Part shown: positions 63,874-64,000 of the stretch, piece after piece
Layout of the letters: the number at the start of each line of letters is the position of its first letter
Numbering within the stretch: the first letter of the stretch is position 1
NCBI GenBank assembly: GCA_028687585.1
Contig: JAQTZV010000003.1
Location: forward strand, 225,001-289,000
Direction of reading: 5' to 3'
DNA length: 64,000 nucleotides
From: Desulfuromonadaceae bacterium
GTDB taxonomy: Bacteria; Desulfobacterota; Desulfuromonadia; Geobacterales; Pseudopelobacteraceae
The notes under the pieces: model-generated
What the model was told of the DNA's origin: nothing
The model's input: the letters and a program-made list of their open reading frames with translations, nothing else
Database searches by the model: none
Program-made: the position numbers and the translations under genes

Positions 63874-64000
63874 TTATTCAATAATTGAGGCAACAACGCC
63901 TGCACCGACAGTACGGCCACCTTCACGAATAGCAAAGCGCAGACCGTCATCCATTGCTATCGGGGTGATCAGATTAATGGTCATTGCAACGTTGTCGCCA
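63874..64000 (-). CDS. tuf: Elongation factor Tu (C-terminal fragment, cut by window edge)
   Basis: The last 42 codons of EF-Tu read [20 protein letters not shown] then [21 protein letters not shown] and stop (TAA 63874-63876). This is the end of beta-barrel domain 3. Its place before rpmG and tRNA-Trp is the standard order. The rest is outside the window. Confidence 0.98.
   Translation of the reverse strand, partial: GDNVAMTINLITPIAMDDGLRFAIREGGRTVGAGVVASIIE

Noticed and set aside
1..64000. CRISPR arrays, complete insertion sequences or prophage
   Set aside because: No regularly spaced direct repeats and no transposase, capsid or intact integrase gene was seen.

Overview
The window looks like chromosomal DNA of a Geobacter-type bacterium (Desulfuromonadota, Geobacterales; Geobacter/Trichlorobacter/Pelobacter-like). 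The reasons are several multihaem c-type cytochromes, a respiratory molybdoenzyme locus, a Geobacter-style set of lipoprotein, SPOR and HDOD genes, and the order tuf-rpmG-trnW-secE-nusG-rplK-rplA-rplJ-rplL-rpoB-rpoC. The assignment rests on gene content and remembered family sequences; no database search was possible.

Left part (1-8.7 kb): a minus-strand housekeeping run (LysE-type exporter, rsmI, UDP-glucose dehydrogenase, UDP-glucuronate decarboxylase, ftsB, a previously unlisted 55-residue four-cysteine protein, argS, and a SPOR-domain protein cut by the window edge). A plus-strand rRNA methyltransferase and a CAP-domain protein follow. From 8.8 to 12.5 kb lies an accessory stretch: DUF2461, a perfect 28-bp palindrome, DUF4145, an attC-like site, a lipoprotein, a SEC-C protein and a BrnT/BrnA toxin-antitoxin pair.

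Arsenic region (12.7-25.9 kb): an ArsR-type repressor with a CVC metalloid motif, a decayed second arsR copy, and an operon for a DUF5666 protein, a cytochrome b561 and an OmpR-type two-component system. Divergent from this is a probable respiratory arsenate reductase locus. It has a PhnD-like periplasmic sensor, a histidine kinase and a sigma-54-type regulator, then a triheme c7 cytochrome, ArrA, ArrB, a TorD-type chaperone and a polyferredoxin. My reading is that the first three sense the oxyanion and control the rest, and that the c7 cytochrome delivers electrons to ArrAB in the periplasm, since no membrane subunit is encoded.

Middle (25.9-41.2 kb): ruvCA, a beta-hydroxyacid dehydrogenase, nth, a PHP phosphoesterase, an OmpA lipoprotein, a possible integrase remnant, a cytidylate-kinase-like/BON fusion, an operon of degenerate small GTPase, unknown protein and SPOR protein, a second EF-G, coaX-birA-nadC, and an HDOD protein with a small partner.

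Cytochrome conduit region (41.4-47.8 kb): a DUF4388-like protein, a polytopic membrane protein, a ten-haem lipoprotein, a monohaem cytochrome fused to an outer-membrane beta-barrel (Cyc2-like architecture), and a small monohaem cytochrome. This looks like a trans-outer-membrane electron conduit and is the best candidate for an undescribed system.

Right part (47.8-64 kb): tRNA-Cys, a lipoprotein, yebC, msrA, a thiolase-like protein lacking the catalytic cysteine, then the rpoC/rpoB/ribosomal protein/nusG/secE/tRNA-Trp/rpmG/tuf block. RpoB is about 130 residues longer than usual because of one internal insertion.
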